In this document: piece by piece, positions 56,701 to 64,000 of the stretch
Layout of the letters: each line of letters starts with the position of its first letter
Position numbering within the stretch: the first letter of the stretch is position 1
Source: Alentia gelatinosa
Taxonomy: Eukaryota; Annelida; Polychaeta; Phyllodocida; Polynoidae
Direction of reading: 5' to 3'
Length of the DNA: 64,000 nucleotides
Assembly (NCBI GenBank): GCA_950022655.1
Contig: OX465580.1
Span: 43,274,028-43,338,027 of the forward strand
Translations under genes and position numbers: made by a program
Notes under the pieces: model-generated
What the model was told of the DNA's origin: nothing
The model's database searches: none
What the model saw: only the letters and a program-made list of their open reading frames with translations

Positions 56701-59625
56701 AATGTTCTCTTGTTCCCTCGAGCAGCCTCCACCTGGACCTGGAGGTCCCGGAGGCGGTCCCAGCGGACCGCCCGGCCCTGGAGGACCTGGTGGACCAGGC
56801 GGTCATGGACCAGGGGGTCCTGGTGGCCCGGGTGGACCCGGAGGCCCAGGAGGTTATGACCAGTATGGGGGAGGACCACAGTATGGAGGACAGCCGGGTT
56901 ACGGTGGACAGCAAAAGTAAGTTTACTCTGCCCTGCCTTGAGAATTGAGCTTGTTTGTTTCTTTTCTCCCTTGTATGTTGGACGTTTGAAAACAAACTTT
57001 CCTTACTGTTCAGGTATTACTTCATTCAGTTGTTTGTTTAACCAAAGACTTATCATTATTACCTATCTCGATTCGTAAACAGGAAATGGCCACAATATGC
57101 CAGCATTGGCATATACAATATGCCAGCATTGGCATATACAATATGCCAGCATTGGCATATGCAATATGAAATTGTTCATGTTCTACCTCTTTGGCCGAAT
57201 TCTCTGGATAGAGTATTCATACTCGCAACACTAAGGCATAACCCAGCGGGACGTATCAATTATGGTTATTGGAATTGTAAAAAAAATAAAAAAATGCCTG
57301 TCTTTATAATTGACTAACGTTTACACATTTGTTCTCTTCTCACAGTCAACAGCCTCCCGCTCCTCAGACATATGCTCCACAGGGATGGGGTGGTGCCTAC
57401 CAACAATGGCAAGGCCAGACAAGTCCTAGCGACCCTAGTAAGTATGAGATTTTATGGTGGCTTTACAAGCCAGCTCAAAGCTGTCATTTTGTGTTCGATA
57501 AATTATTTATGGAATATACCAAAGCATTTACTGTCATAATTTGCCGTCTGATTATGATGTACGGACATAATTAGAATCGTACTGTAGAGACTTATAATTG
57601 ACCTGTGTTCAGGGATGCATTGTAAGTTTTCCGACAGAGGATTGTGGTTTGAGTTATTTTCTTATCTTGAACTCTGTCTTTGTAGACAAACAGGCAGCTG
57701 ATGCTAACGCCGCGGCATGGGCGGCGTACTACGCGCAATACTACAATCAGAACCAGCAACAGGCGCCACAACAACCCCCTCAACAGCAACAACAGCCACA
57801 GCAGCCCCCTCAACAGCAACAACAGCCACAGCAACAACAACCTAGTTAGTACCTATTATTGGCTCGTTTGGTTCTGATGACCTATTTGGGGCGAATTTGA
57901 AGATCTGGCTTGCCAAAGAATTTAGTCCAAACCCCATTACCAACAAGAGCACATGATGCTCCTTTAATGCATGTTAACAGGCCAAATTGTCTAGCCTACA
58001 TGCAGGGATGCCAGTTTGTAGGATTTTGCCTACATGTAGGATTTTCATTCTAGTGTTAAACATTTATGGAAACTTCAAGAAATTGTTTTTAAAAAAAATA
58101 AAAATATAGACTCCAGCATTTCTAAATCTAATATAAAATTGATTTGTAATCTTTCAAAATTTTCAATTCAGCTACCCACAGCGCACACAGTTAGAAAACC
58201 TATGAATCCCAGTGCCCCAACCTAGAGCTTTAGGATGGTAGGATTCCTGTGGGAAATGCTCCTACGGACAAGGGCAAACCAGAATGCTGAGATCTGATTG
58301 GCTTAAAATGTGTCATGTGAGAATACAGTTATTGTAGCCTCACCAAGTGTAATAAGAAATCAGAGGAATGCCTTATGAACTTGTAAAGATATTTTGCAGA
58401 AAATAGAACTGATAATGTGTGGTAATCTTTTCTAAATGGTTTTCTTTGAAGAGTTCCCCATTTAGTGCAGAACTACACATAGACTCACTCTCAGCAGATA
58501 TCCAGATATCATATACTGCCAGTCTGTATCCAAGGATCTGCTAGGAGAGTGATGGGGATTCCCCTACAGCATGTGCGTTTTAGGTGATACATAGACTGTC
58601 CTCAGTCCCTATGTAGGATTTTTTCCTTACCTCAACTGGCATCCCTGTACATGAAATTGATAGAATTCCATGGTGGCTGTACCTGGAATGAACTTCCGCC
58701 ACTAGTAAGCAACATCCCAACCTATAGATACTTTAAAAGTATCACCAAAAAATTGTTATCGGAAACTATACCTCATCTTGTCTAGCGCCATCTTACTTAC
58801 TTGATTTATTTTTTTTGTCAACGTTTCTCTTCCCATTACCATGTTGTATTACAGGTGTGAAATGATGTGTATTCCTTAGACTTTTGAAATCTCAACATTA
58901 TTTAACAGTGTTCCATCCATTGTTATTCTTGTAAGGTAGGCCTGGTAATGAAAACCAGTTGCCATGCTAGCAGCTGATACCGTGGCTGCTTTATTGACTC
59001 CATGTTCCAGTATTGTCAAATTCCCTTGAAGTTGTAAACTACCTCAGTCAATAAAGAAATCTATCAACTACCTCAGTCAATAAAGAAATCTATCAAAAAA
59101 AAAAGGGCATTACGTTTTTGTGGTTCAGGATAGGAAAATACCGTGCCGCACTACAAATATATTCAAATCTCTGAAACTCTGTAAAATACTCTCGGGGTGG
59201 GATAGTTTGCAAATTACTTTAACATCAGGAGTATATTTACAAAAGCTTACAAAGTTCCAGTCATTCATTTGTAAGTCCACGGCCGTTTAATACGATTTAC
59301 GTTGACAAAATCCTGTCAGATGATGCATTTAGAATGTGGAGAACATTAATAAGGCCCTTGTTGTGTGGCCTCAAAAACCTTCAAAGAACTATCTAATATT
59401 CGTAAGTTTAGATGTATGAACCGCGCTTCTTAGTACGAGTAGCTGACGGTCACAGTTGGTGTTTCAGGTATTAACCCGCAAACTGGCCAGCTGGACTATA
59501 GCGCTGCTTGGGCAGAGTACTACCGTCAGCAAGGAATGCACTGCCACGCGCAGGCTATACTGCAGCAGGCCGGCCAGAACCAGGGAGGTCAGCCGAACCA
59601 GCAAGCTCCTCAACCGCCTCAGTGA
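41660..59625 (+). CDS. FUBP: Far upstream element-binding protein / KSRP homologue (FUBP family), complete, 18 coding exons
   Basis: The exons join in frame to 2205 nt (734 residues plus stop), close to human KHSRP (about 711) and longer than FUBP1 (644). The coding segments are 41660-41755, 43521-43644, 43833-43872, 44052-44221, 50473-50589, 50788-50917, 51454-51586, 52219-52365, 52813-52860, 53206-53253, 53589-53691, 54649-54749, 55289-55478, 55725-55882, 56726-56916, 57346-57437, 57686-57844 and 59468-59625. Every intron is GT-AG. Four KH domains, each with a GKGG loop, lie at about residues 173-238, 258-335, 350-419 and 466-535. The C-terminus has a Gly/Pro tract (536-598) and the family's Tyr/Trp repeats AAWAAYY (about 639-645) and [10 protein letters not shown] (692-701). 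Family members are nuclear single-stranded nucleic-acid binders that act in transcription (MYC FUSE), splicing and AU-rich mRNA decay. I cannot say which vertebrate paralogue it matches best; it may predate their split. Confidence 0.95.
41756..43520 (+). other. FUBP intron 1
   Basis: This 1.77-kb intron has a GC-rich first 350 bp (probable core promoter/enhancer DNA with the YY1-like site). Nothing recognisable follows. Confidence 0.7.
43521..43644 (+). CDS. FUBP: FUBP exon 2
   Basis: Encodes [20 protein letters not shown] then [20 protein letters not shown]. KRPxD and PPEKK are hallmarks of the FUBP N-terminal region (nuclear-localisation-like basic patches). Confidence 0.93.
43697..43711 (+). 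repeat. 15-nt G run in intron 2
   Basis: An isolated homopolymer 53 bp downstream of exon 2. Confidence 0.9.
43833..43872 (+). CDS. FUBP: FUBP exon 3 (40-nt small exon)
   Basis: Encodes [13 protein letters not shown]. It is framed by a pyrimidine-rich acceptor and a GTATGT donor. It enters in phase 1 and leaves in phase 2, so skipping it would shift the frame. Confidence 0.85.
44052..44221 (+). CDS. FUBP: FUBP exon 4
   Basis: Encodes [20 protein letters not shown] and on to [17 protein letters not shown], an Ala-rich then Gln/Pro-rich linker before KH1. The donor opens the 6.25-kb intron 4. Confidence 0.9.
44642..44791 (+). ncRNA. Candidate H/ACA snoRNA family A, copy 1
   Basis: The 5' hairpin closes with GCATCT/AGATGC, the H box is AAATCA, and the 3' hairpin has lower stem AGATCT/AGATCT with inner stem GACA...TGTC. 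ACA lies three bases before the end. This is the oldest, most diverged upstream copy. Its stem is a covariant of the GCATTTG/CAGGTGC stem of the other copies. Confidence 0.5.
45092..45251 (+). ncRNA. Candidate H/ACA snoRNA family A, copy 2
   Basis: 5' stem GCATTTG-TATCA with TGATA-CCAGGTGC. H box AGATTA. The 3' box is AUA instead of ACA. Confidence 0.5.
45581..45737 (+). ncRNA. Candidate H/ACA snoRNA family A, copy 3
   Basis: All elements are present: 12-bp lower stem of the 5' hairpin with one bulge, H box AGACTA, 3' hairpin closed by AGATCT/AGATCT, ACA then CTT. Confidence 0.58.
46023..46179 (+). ncRNA. Candidate H/ACA snoRNA family A, copy 4
   Basis: Near-identical to copy 3; H box AGACTA and ACA intact. 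Its following spacer is about 40 bp shorter than in its neighbours. Confidence 0.57.
46424..46580 (+). ncRNA. Candidate H/ACA snoRNA family A, copy 5
   Basis: Near-identical to copy 3; H box AGACTA and ACA intact. Confidence 0.57.
46866..47022 (+). ncRNA. Candidate H/ACA snoRNA family A, copy 6
   Basis: As copy 3, but the 5' stem 3' arm is CCAGATGC, replacing a T-G wobble by a T-A pair. H and ACA boxes are intact. Confidence 0.57.
47309..47465 (+). ncRNA. Candidate H/ACA snoRNA family A, copy 7
   Basis: H box AGACTA and ACA intact. It is followed 148 bp later by the Harbinger-type MITE. Confidence 0.57.
47613..47934. mobile_element. PIF/Harbinger-type MITE inserted in the intron 4 array
   Basis: Inverted ends TGCCCCATACACACTGGCGT and, inverted from the right, TGCCCCAGTCACACTGGCAT, flanked by TTA on both sides (47610-47612 and 47935-47937). 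A 3-bp TTA duplication is the PIF/Harbinger signature. It has no coding capacity. Removing it restores the spacer sequence CTGGTTTTGTTAGCAC seen in the other units. Confidence 0.85.
48055..48210 (+). ncRNA. Candidate H/ACA snoRNA family A, copy 8
   Basis: H box AGACAA, ACA present. The lower 3' stem is AGGTCT/AGATCT, kept by a G-U wobble. Its spacers differ from copies 3-7 but the core is conserved. Confidence 0.56.
48525..48665 (+). ncRNA. Candidate H/ACA snoRNA family A, copy 9
   Basis: H box AGACTA, ACA present. The inner 3' stem is AACAACAC/GTGTTGTT where other copies have GACAGC/GTGTTGTC. The outermost pair thus changed from G-C to A-T on both arms, a compensatory change. Confidence 0.55.
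48984..49134 (+). ncRNA. Candidate H/ACA snoRNA family A, copy 10
   Basis: 5' stem GCATCTG/CAGATGC (perfect 7 bp), H box AGATCA, 3' box AUA. The first copy of the combined A+B unit. Confidence 0.5.
49196..49333 (+). ncRNA. Candidate H/ACA snoRNA family B, copy 1
   Basis: The 5' hairpin has lower stem GCACAAC/GTTGTGC and upper stem GCCCA/TGGGT around an internal loop. The H box is AGATTA. The 3' hairpin has lower stem TTGCAAG/CTTGCAA, and ACA lies three bases before the end. The 3' pocket arms, TTTTCGCT and GATAGTAG, are complementary to AGCGAAA and CUACUAUC of 28S rRNA. Confidence 0.72.
49380..49530 (+). pseudogene. Degenerate family A copy 11
   Basis: H box AGATCA remains, but the 3' box reads AGG and the lower 3' stem is disrupted (AGGTCT versus AAATCT). 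It is probably non-functional, while the B copy that follows is intact. Confidence 0.55.
49592..49729 (+). ncRNA. Candidate H/ACA snoRNA family B, copy 2
   Basis: Same as copy 1, with GCACGAC/GTTGTGC (G-U in place of A-U). H box AGATTA, ACA then TTG. Confidence 0.72.
49776..49926 (+). pseudogene. Degenerate family A copy 12
   Basis: The H box is changed to AGATCG and the 3' box to AGG. It lies in the second near-identical 396-bp A+B unit. Confidence 0.55.
49988..50125 (+). ncRNA. Candidate H/ACA snoRNA family B, copy 3
   Basis: All B elements are intact: GCACGAC/GTTGTGC, H box AGATTA, TTGCAAG/CTTGCAA, ACA. It is the last array unit, 347 bp before exon 5. Confidence 0.72.
50473..50589 (+). 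CDS. FUBP: FUBP exon 5, start of KH1
   Basis: Encodes [15 protein letters not shown]... and [13 protein letters not shown]. The YxVPDxMVGF segment is the first beta strand of KH1 and is highly conserved in FUBP1-3 and KHSRP. Confidence 0.95.
50788..50917 (+). CDS. FUBP: FUBP exon 6, KH1 core
   Basis: Encodes [20 protein letters not shown] and [12 protein letters not shown]. The GKGG loop binds the nucleic-acid backbone. The exon ends ...GA|GTAAGT and joins to C|AAAGCC to give DKAKELI. Confidence 0.95.
51454..51586 (+). CDS. FUBP: FUBP exon 7, end of KH1 and start of KH2
   Basis: Encodes [13 protein letters not shown], a Gly-rich linker ([14 protein letters not shown]), then [14 protein letters not shown], the first strand of KH2. 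Confidence 0.95.
51731..51847. repeat. Long hairpin in intron 7 (fourth hairpin element)
   Basis: The arms TTTAATCTTGGCCAC and GTGGCCAAGATTAAA start a ~57-bp imperfect stem. The tip is GACTTCATGAGGCGAAGCAGAGTGAAGTC around a short loop. A related structure follows at 51868-52013, closed by TTATCCTACCC/GGGTAGGATAA. It contains the palindrome TATGCCACTAGTGGCATA and the hairpin CCGTATGCCA...TGGCATACGG. Confidence 0.75.
52219..52365 (+). CDS. FUBP: FUBP exon 8, KH2 core
   Basis: Encodes [27 protein letters not shown] and [15 protein letters not shown], a canonical KH2. In phase on both sides (49 codons). Confidence 0.96.
52813..52860 (+). CDS. FUBP: FUBP exon 9, end of KH2
   Basis: 16 codons, [16 protein letters not shown], the final helix of KH2. 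Symmetric phase 0. Confidence 0.92.
52948..53084 (+). ncRNA. Candidate H/ACA snoRNA family B, copy 4 (intron 9)
   Basis: It sits alone in the 345-nt intron between exons 9 and 10, the usual setting of an intron-encoded snoRNA. Lower stem GCACGAC/GTTGTGC; the upper stem is GCCCG/CGGGT where copies 1-3 have GCCCA/TGGGT, a compensatory A-U to G-C change. H box ATAGAA; 3' lower stem GCAAG/CTTGC; ACA then AGT. The pocket arms TTTTCGCT and GATAGTAG are identical to the array copies. Confidence 0.75.
53206..53253 (+). CDS. FUBP: FUBP exon 10, KH2-KH3 linker
   Basis: 16 codons, [16 protein letters not shown], matching the short Gly-rich KH2-KH3 linker of the family. It is phase 0 on both sides, so it could be skipped without a frameshift. 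Confidence 0.88.
53589..53691 (+). CDS. FUBP: FUBP exon 11, KH3
   Basis: Encodes [20 protein letters not shown] and [14 protein letters not shown], the start of KH3 with its GKGG loop. KH3 is the tightest-binding domain in human FUBP1/KSRP. Confidence 0.95.
53828..53973 (+). ncRNA. Candidate H/ACA snoRNA family C, copy 1 (intron 11)
   Basis: 146 nt. A 5' hairpin with GCAC/GTGC closure and GCCC/GGGT upper stem is followed by H box AAATGA. The 3' hairpin has TCCA and CTCTA pairing with TAGAG and TGGA, and a tip GCGA-GTTA-TCGC. It ends ACATG-ACA-CTT. The closing stems are shorter than in family B, so support is weaker. Confidence 0.5.
54354..54499 (+). ncRNA. Candidate H/ACA snoRNA family C, copy 2 (intron 11)
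   Basis: Also exactly 146 nt and in the same intron. H box ACATGA; the tip is GAGGTGA-GTTA-TCGCCTC, fully paired with one wobble. The pocket arms differ from copy 1 (GTGAACGTT and TATCGATT versus GTGACTGTT and TAACAATT), so the two could guide different targets or one may be decaying. Confidence 0.5.
54649..54749 (+). CDS. FUBP: FUBP exon 12, end of KH3
   Basis: Encodes [20 protein letters not shown] and [14 protein letters not shown], the second half of KH3. Confidence 0.95.
55289..55478 (+). CDS. FUBP: FUBP exon 13, RG-rich linker and start of KH4
   Basis: Encodes [20 protein letters not shown], a run of arginine-glycine repeats likely to be arginine-methylated. [17 protein letters not shown], the first half of KH4, follows. 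The acceptor (GGCTTATAACCAACAG) has a weak pyrimidine tract. Confidence 0.93.
55725..55882 (+). CDS. FUBP: FUBP exon 14, KH4
   Basis: Encodes [40 protein letters not shown] and CEKAGL, the rest of KH4. Confidence 0.95.
56726..56916 (+). CDS. FUBP: FUBP exon 15, Gly/Pro tract
   Basis: About 63 residues of GPGGPGG-type sequence followed by [20 protein letters not shown]. The corresponding vertebrate region is also Gly/Pro-rich. It may be a flexible or phase-separating segment. Confidence 0.9.
57091..57168. repeat. Three 26-bp tandem palindromic units in intron 15
   Basis: Three copies of ATATGCCAGCATTGGCATAT joined by ACA. Each unit is a palindrome with arms ATATGCCA/TTGGCATAT. Confidence 0.9.
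57346..57437 (+). CDS. FUBP: FUBP exon 16
   Basis: Encodes [20 protein letters not shown] then [10 protein letters not shown], the first C-terminal Tyr/Trp repeat region of the FUBP family. Confidence 0.92.
57686..57844 (+). CDS. FUBP: FUBP exon 17, Gln/Pro tract
   Basis: Encodes [20 protein letters not shown], the second Tyr/Trp motif, then a long Gln/Pro tract. If the GTTAGT donor is not used, the frame runs two codons further, to Ser and a TAG stop at 57847-57849. Confidence 0.92.
57845..58002 (+). other. Start of FUBP intron 17
   Basis: Holds the alternative in-frame stop and nothing else recognised. Confidence 0.6.
58003..58647. mobile_element. hAT-like MITE in intron 17
   Basis: Ends CAGGGATGCCAGTT and, inverted, the same 14 bp, flanked by TACATG on both sides (57997-58002 and 58648-58653). 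CAGGG ends are typical of hAT elements, but the visible duplication is 6 bp rather than 8. Non-coding. Confidence 0.75.
58655..59104 (+). mobile_element. Truncated LINE 3' end with duplicated poly(A) signal
   Basis: The frame [20 protein letters not shown] then [15 protein letters not shown] is a LINE ORF2 C-terminus. A ~300-bp 3' UTR follows. It ends in two copies of CCTCAGTCAATAAAGAAATC and an A-run at 59095-59104. Confidence 0.7.
59468..59625 (+). CDS. FUBP: FUBP exon 18 (last coding exon)
   Basis: Encodes [20 protein letters not shown] then QQG..., ending QQAPQPPQ and TGA at 59623-59625. [15 protein letters not shown] is the signature C-terminal repeat of FUBP1/KHSRP. Confidence 0.95.
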
Positions 59626-61660
59626 ACCGCCGGCATCAGTTCAGCACGACCACATGTTGTGGGCAGGTAAAAAGAACAAAAAACTGATATGGGGAGCAAA
59701 ACATGTCTTTTCTTGCACTGTTTTCTTTCCAATGTTTCATGGTTAATATATGCCCCTCAAAACCCAATATTGTTTATCATTAGTGTTTTTTTTTATATAC
59801 ATGAAATGGGTACGATATATGAATCTGACTGGGATACATTTCCTTCGTGACTGTAATATATTTGATTTGTTGCACCGGAACGTGTTCAGTAACTTTTAAA
59901 AGGAATTAATTATGTAATCGTGGAGGTGTGAGTTTGGAGGAGGCGACAAGCGAACCTTCGCAAGCGGCCCAGGTAAGGTAGGTAGGTATGGTCCTAAGAT
60001 AATACACAACGAGTTCAGTACTTGTTCCTCATATATTTTACGCTGTATTCACTGCCGATAGATACCTTACCCAAGGTATCCTTTTCTGATTACTATCATC
60101 ATGCCAAATGAATTTCTACCCACGTACATGTATATGAACTTGGCTGAAACTGTACTGGCGGTTTTGTTGAATGTTGTTTTGTTAAAGCAGAAACGGGCAA
60201 TCGCGATGAGTGCGACTCAGTGAGTACATTTATTTTTTGTTTTTGGCATATTTCTATAAGACCAAATTGTTGCCCCCTGTGTCTAACCTTCTCTCCTCCT
60301 TCGATGAACTCCTTGCATATCGGATGTCTTGTTCTTTTCTGTTTGGACAGGTTGTTGACGGATTGTTGAGCTGAGACGAGCTGAAATTGACCGACATGGT
60401 TTCTGATGGTGATGATGATGATGATGATGTCTATGTACCCGGATAAACATGTACCTTGTCCCCTCTGAAAGCGGGCGGGGCTGGTTCTCTTCTCCAGCCA
60501 GTGAAATAGACCACCATACAGATAAATACAAACAGTTGCTTGTATGTCTATTGTATACTTACTATTCGTACTGTATTGCCATCATTTTATTACCATTGAC
60601 TGCGTATTGTTACTATGTTGGTGAACAAGTTACACGGGCGAACACACTACATTGTCTGTAATTCTTGACAGGATTGCCTGGTACAAATAGACGTAGGGAT
60701 AAACGGAAAACTGCCAAGACACATTCCTATCAGTTCACAGTTGTTTGTACATGTTGAACAGGTCAGCGCCAGATTTAGTCTTCAAGTCTTCGTGTTGTTA
60801 GAGTGAGGAGGCGTGGTTCGCCCGGGGCGGATTCGCTTTGCTCGCCGCCTAAAATGGGAAGATTTGAGAGCTAGCAACCTGGCGCTATGCTGTGTATAGG
60901 AACCCTCACTTTAGGACATGTTCTTTGTGTTGAAATCTCTCCTTTACGCATACCTTTAATCATTTGAATGTCATTTGTTCAAAATTGCCGATTGCCATGG
61001 TTATATTATTGCGAAAATTGGTTGTCATGGTCATTTGCATTTCAGCGAAGCAAACCGAGACACTCGGGAACAGGCAAGGGGGTGTAGATGGTGTTCAAAC
61101 CAACCTCCTTATTCTTTTAATCTTGAAACAAATTTGTATGTAACTAACCTGAAAACCACAATTGATATCACTCGTCCGGATATGTATCAATCTTAGATTG
61201 CATTTTACCATTTTGCCTGTGTGTTTATGAGCATTTGAAATTATATATTGGTTCTAGCTGAATTGTTATACATGAAGCCACACCTAGGTCAAGTACAGCA
61301 GTCGGCAGGGGTATGACGTGTCGTGAGTAGGTATATGAAACTGCTTTGTCATCAGCTTGTCTTTGTGAAATACAAGTGGTTGATTTTATTGAGTGAAAAT
61401 GTTTAGAAACTATCAGGTTCTCATGACAACGTGATTGGAACAGAGAAGGAATATTTTTGTACGTGTTACTGCGATCTTACATTTTCAAATACAGGTTTTT
61501 ATGTTTCTCTCCCCGGCAGTAGATCTGAAGCTGATTTATACGTTTCAGTGATATATCTATATATTTTCACTGTTATTGACGAAGCACAAACAATAAGGTC
61601 TTGAACTAAAGTCAAGGTAGTTGTGCACATTGACAATAAAGTTAACTAGTCGGAAATCGT
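59626..61660 (+). other. FUBP 3' UTR and possible spliced 3' exons
   Basis: No coding continuation is seen. Donor-like sites occur at 59667 (GGGCAG|GTAAAA) and 59973 (CCCAG|GTAAGG). A 29-nt piece at 60191-60219 has an acceptor and a GTGAGT donor. AATAAA at 61635-61640 is a candidate polyadenylation signal. A (GAT)n/(ATC)n run is at about 60406-60430. Confidence 0.5.
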
Positions 61661-64000
61661 GAATATAATCGGTTCTTGTTTTACTATTGCTTACGATCCT
61701 AACTACAAATGGTGCACAGCTATGTTGCCGATCGTGTTTTGTTCCTGTCGAGAGGTACTCAAAAAAACAGAGCTGCTCAAATTCCTATAACCCACAAAGT
61801 ATTATCAACATACTCTGTTCATTCACCATTTTTTCAAAATATCTGATCACCTTTCACTGTAATTGCCTCTGAGTCTTTGAGTACGTCCGGTAGTTCTTTC
61901 ATGTCATGTATAATGAAATTTTTAAAAGAAAGTAGGGAAAAACAGAATGTCGTGTGTACAGAAGTAGCAATTAAAGTGTTTGCCAGAATATAGCCATCAT
62001 TGTCCAGATGCACTAGACGCGATGAGAATTTTCCCATGGAGAATTGGATTGGTATGTGTTGTAAGGCCTCCTAGGCCCCTGACCAGTACGCATGTATAGA
62101 GACCACATTGACAGGACAGTGCCCACGGAAGTCGACAGCTACAACGCCCATGTAACAAACTGTCTAAGTGGTTACCAAAACGAAAATATAAATAAAATCA
62201 GCAGGGAGATGATTTGTGTAATTATAATTCACATCAGAAAAGAAGCCAGCTATGAAAAAGGGAGGAGGGAGTGGAATTTGATGACATTTTTGCTGCAACG
62301 GGCAGGGAAGATGTCCGGGGGTTGGCATGGGTCTCACAGTGAGTTATGGGTTCCTGCGTTAGAAAGTTGCACCCAAGCACCATAGACGAAGGAAAGCCTT
62401 GTTAGATCTTGGAGGAATTAGGGTTGTCTTTTTATTTCCATATTTTTTTTATCTTGCTGTGGGTAGGGGCGTTTGATCTTTTGCACAGTGTGATGGGAAG
62501 GGGCATGGCTCTTCAGACTCACCCAGGATTACTGCTTTGCAAACTTGTCTGCCTTAATTTGTTACTGTATTGTCATGTTTTTACATACTGATGCAGTGAT
62601 GATTGCTTTATTTTGCTCTCCTATTATGACATTGAACATGTTGACCTATTTACTGTGTCCTGTCATCTAATATCTATTGGAGGGAATCGCAATATCATTT
62701 CACTTTTGATATCTATTACATATACATACTAGTGACATGCTACTGTTTGATGATGTCAAAATTTGTTTATTACATTTCATCGTTCACTGAATGATTGAAG
62801 ATGTCCATTGCCTGATTCCATGCCAATTTTTTTCCCCTTTCCGATGCGCATACATAACCTACTTGTAGTCCATTGTATTAATGTTTTGTCTGTTATTTCG
62901 ACATTGGTTGTTGTCATAATTTGTTTAAGAAATTGTCGCTTGACCTTTCACCTTTGACCTGTCCTGACCTCTACGATTTCGGCAGGTGCAAGGGAACCAA
63001 AGGTAAGGCCATGTCTTAGATGACTGGGTAGGCAAAAATGGAATCGATTTCGAACTATTTTTTCTTGTGAAAATACATACCTCTGCATTTTGTATGATTT
63101 CTAGAAAACCGTTCTCTAAACAAATGATCCATGTTCCTTACATGTGAATGATTGCATTCATTGTTCATTCTATGCGGTTACAGTTCAAACCAAACAGTTG
63201 ACATTTGCAAGCAGTAATTTTAGCGTAGCCCCTTGTCTGTATACACAGTTCATTCCCTCGTCCCTCCCAAGTTTCTTCTTTGTATTTTTTAAGAAAGGAA
63301 AGATATAACAAAACAAAGCAAATCTGCCTCACAACCTGCATCGGCGCAGTGCGTGTCGTGTGCGTGACCTGTTGTCTTGTTACGATCACATCACTAAGCT
63401 ACCCCTACCACAACTGACGATGCCGTCTGCCAAGGACTGATTCTTTTTACAGGACTGTCCCAACCACCCACCCTTTACTAACCAAATAGCTCGGTGGGGC
63501 TCGCTTCGACCCCAGTGTGGCGGGTTGGTTGCCATGATAGGTTTAACACTTCCATCTATTTTCGTCCTAACAAATTGATTGATTGCCACTGTATTATTTA
63601 CTTGTATATGCCGTGTTGCATGTCAAGTTGAAAATAAGCAAACCCTCATTTTTAGTGAGTTACGCCTGATTAATAATGAAACTAAGTGCTCTGCTTCTGA
63701 GGAACAATGATGTGTATAGATAAATGAAATACCTAACAATGACTCGTCTACACCTCGCCTCTCCTCCCTTCTGCCAGCATGCCTCTTGTATAAAGGAGAC
63801 ACCGTATAAAATATGTTCTAGCATAGGACAGCCTGCTCTAGTTCTAATAGACTACATTTGAGTATCATTAACTCCATGTGCTATTTGAATATGTACTGTC
63901 CTCTTTTTTCCTCACCTGCCTTTCTTCATTTCCCGTTCTTTTACCTTTTATATTGATTTCCATCACACAGTATGAATTCACATGTCGTTGCCGTCCTAGG
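61661..64000. other. No supported gene
   Basis: AT-rich DNA with short frames. A 17-nt piece at 62986-63002 with strong flanking splice sites may be a microexon of a downstream FUBP transcript or chance. Confidence 0.4.

Noticed and set aside
1..64000. tRNA, 5S rRNA and C/D-box snoRNA genes
   Set aside because: None was recognised by eye. A tRNAscan-SE and snoScan run would be needed to exclude them.

Overview
The window is AT-rich nuclear DNA from an animal, most likely a marine invertebrate. It shows GT-AG spliced genes, class A GPCR and KH-domain genes, dense fossil transposons (Penelope-like, Ty3/gypsy, LINE, pogo/Tigger, piggyBac, PIF/Harbinger and hAT-like) and long G-runs. An echinoderm, hemichordate, lancelet or mollusc would all fit. 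I cannot name the species.

Layout. 1-19 kb is mostly non-coding. It holds two phase-compatible minus-strand exons (1720-1834 and 9577-10342) of an unrecognised low-complexity protein. It also holds large palindromic hairpin elements (8004-8350, 11519-12048, 17769-17898), a microsatellite and a MITE. A single-coding-exon rhodopsin-like GPCR lies on the minus strand at 20042-21010. 22-37 kb is a transposon graveyard: a 2.3-kb Tigger-like element with a LINE fragment inside it, two decayed LINEs (one carrying a piggyBac-type MITE), a Penelope-like element, and a gypsy element interrupted by a 479-bp insertion. 37-41 kb is a G-run-rich decayed repeat field with a TIR element full of CCCCGCTTAAGGGGACA repeats.

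41.66-59.63 kb is one well-resolved gene, the single FUBP/KHSRP (far-upstream-element-binding / KSRP) homologue, with 18 coding exons that join in frame to 734 codons plus stop. It has four KH domains, an RG-rich linker, a Gly/Pro tract and the C-terminal AAWxxYY / [10 protein letters not shown] motifs.

The most interesting content is inside the FUBP introns. Intron 4 (6.25 kb) carries a tandem array of about 12 copies of a structured element (family A) and 3 copies of a second one (family B). A fourth B copy sits alone in the short intron 9, and a third family (C) occurs twice in intron 11. All three have the hairpin - H box (ANANNA) - hairpin - ACA layout of box H/ACA snoRNAs, with compensatory stem changes between copies. 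The 3' pocket of family B is complementary to a conserved 28S rRNA segment (CUACUAUC..AGCGAAA, from memory). The FUBP gene therefore looks like host to an amplified H/ACA snoRNA array. Downstream of the stop codon there are further splice-like sites and polyadenylation signals but no other recognisable gene up to 64 kb.
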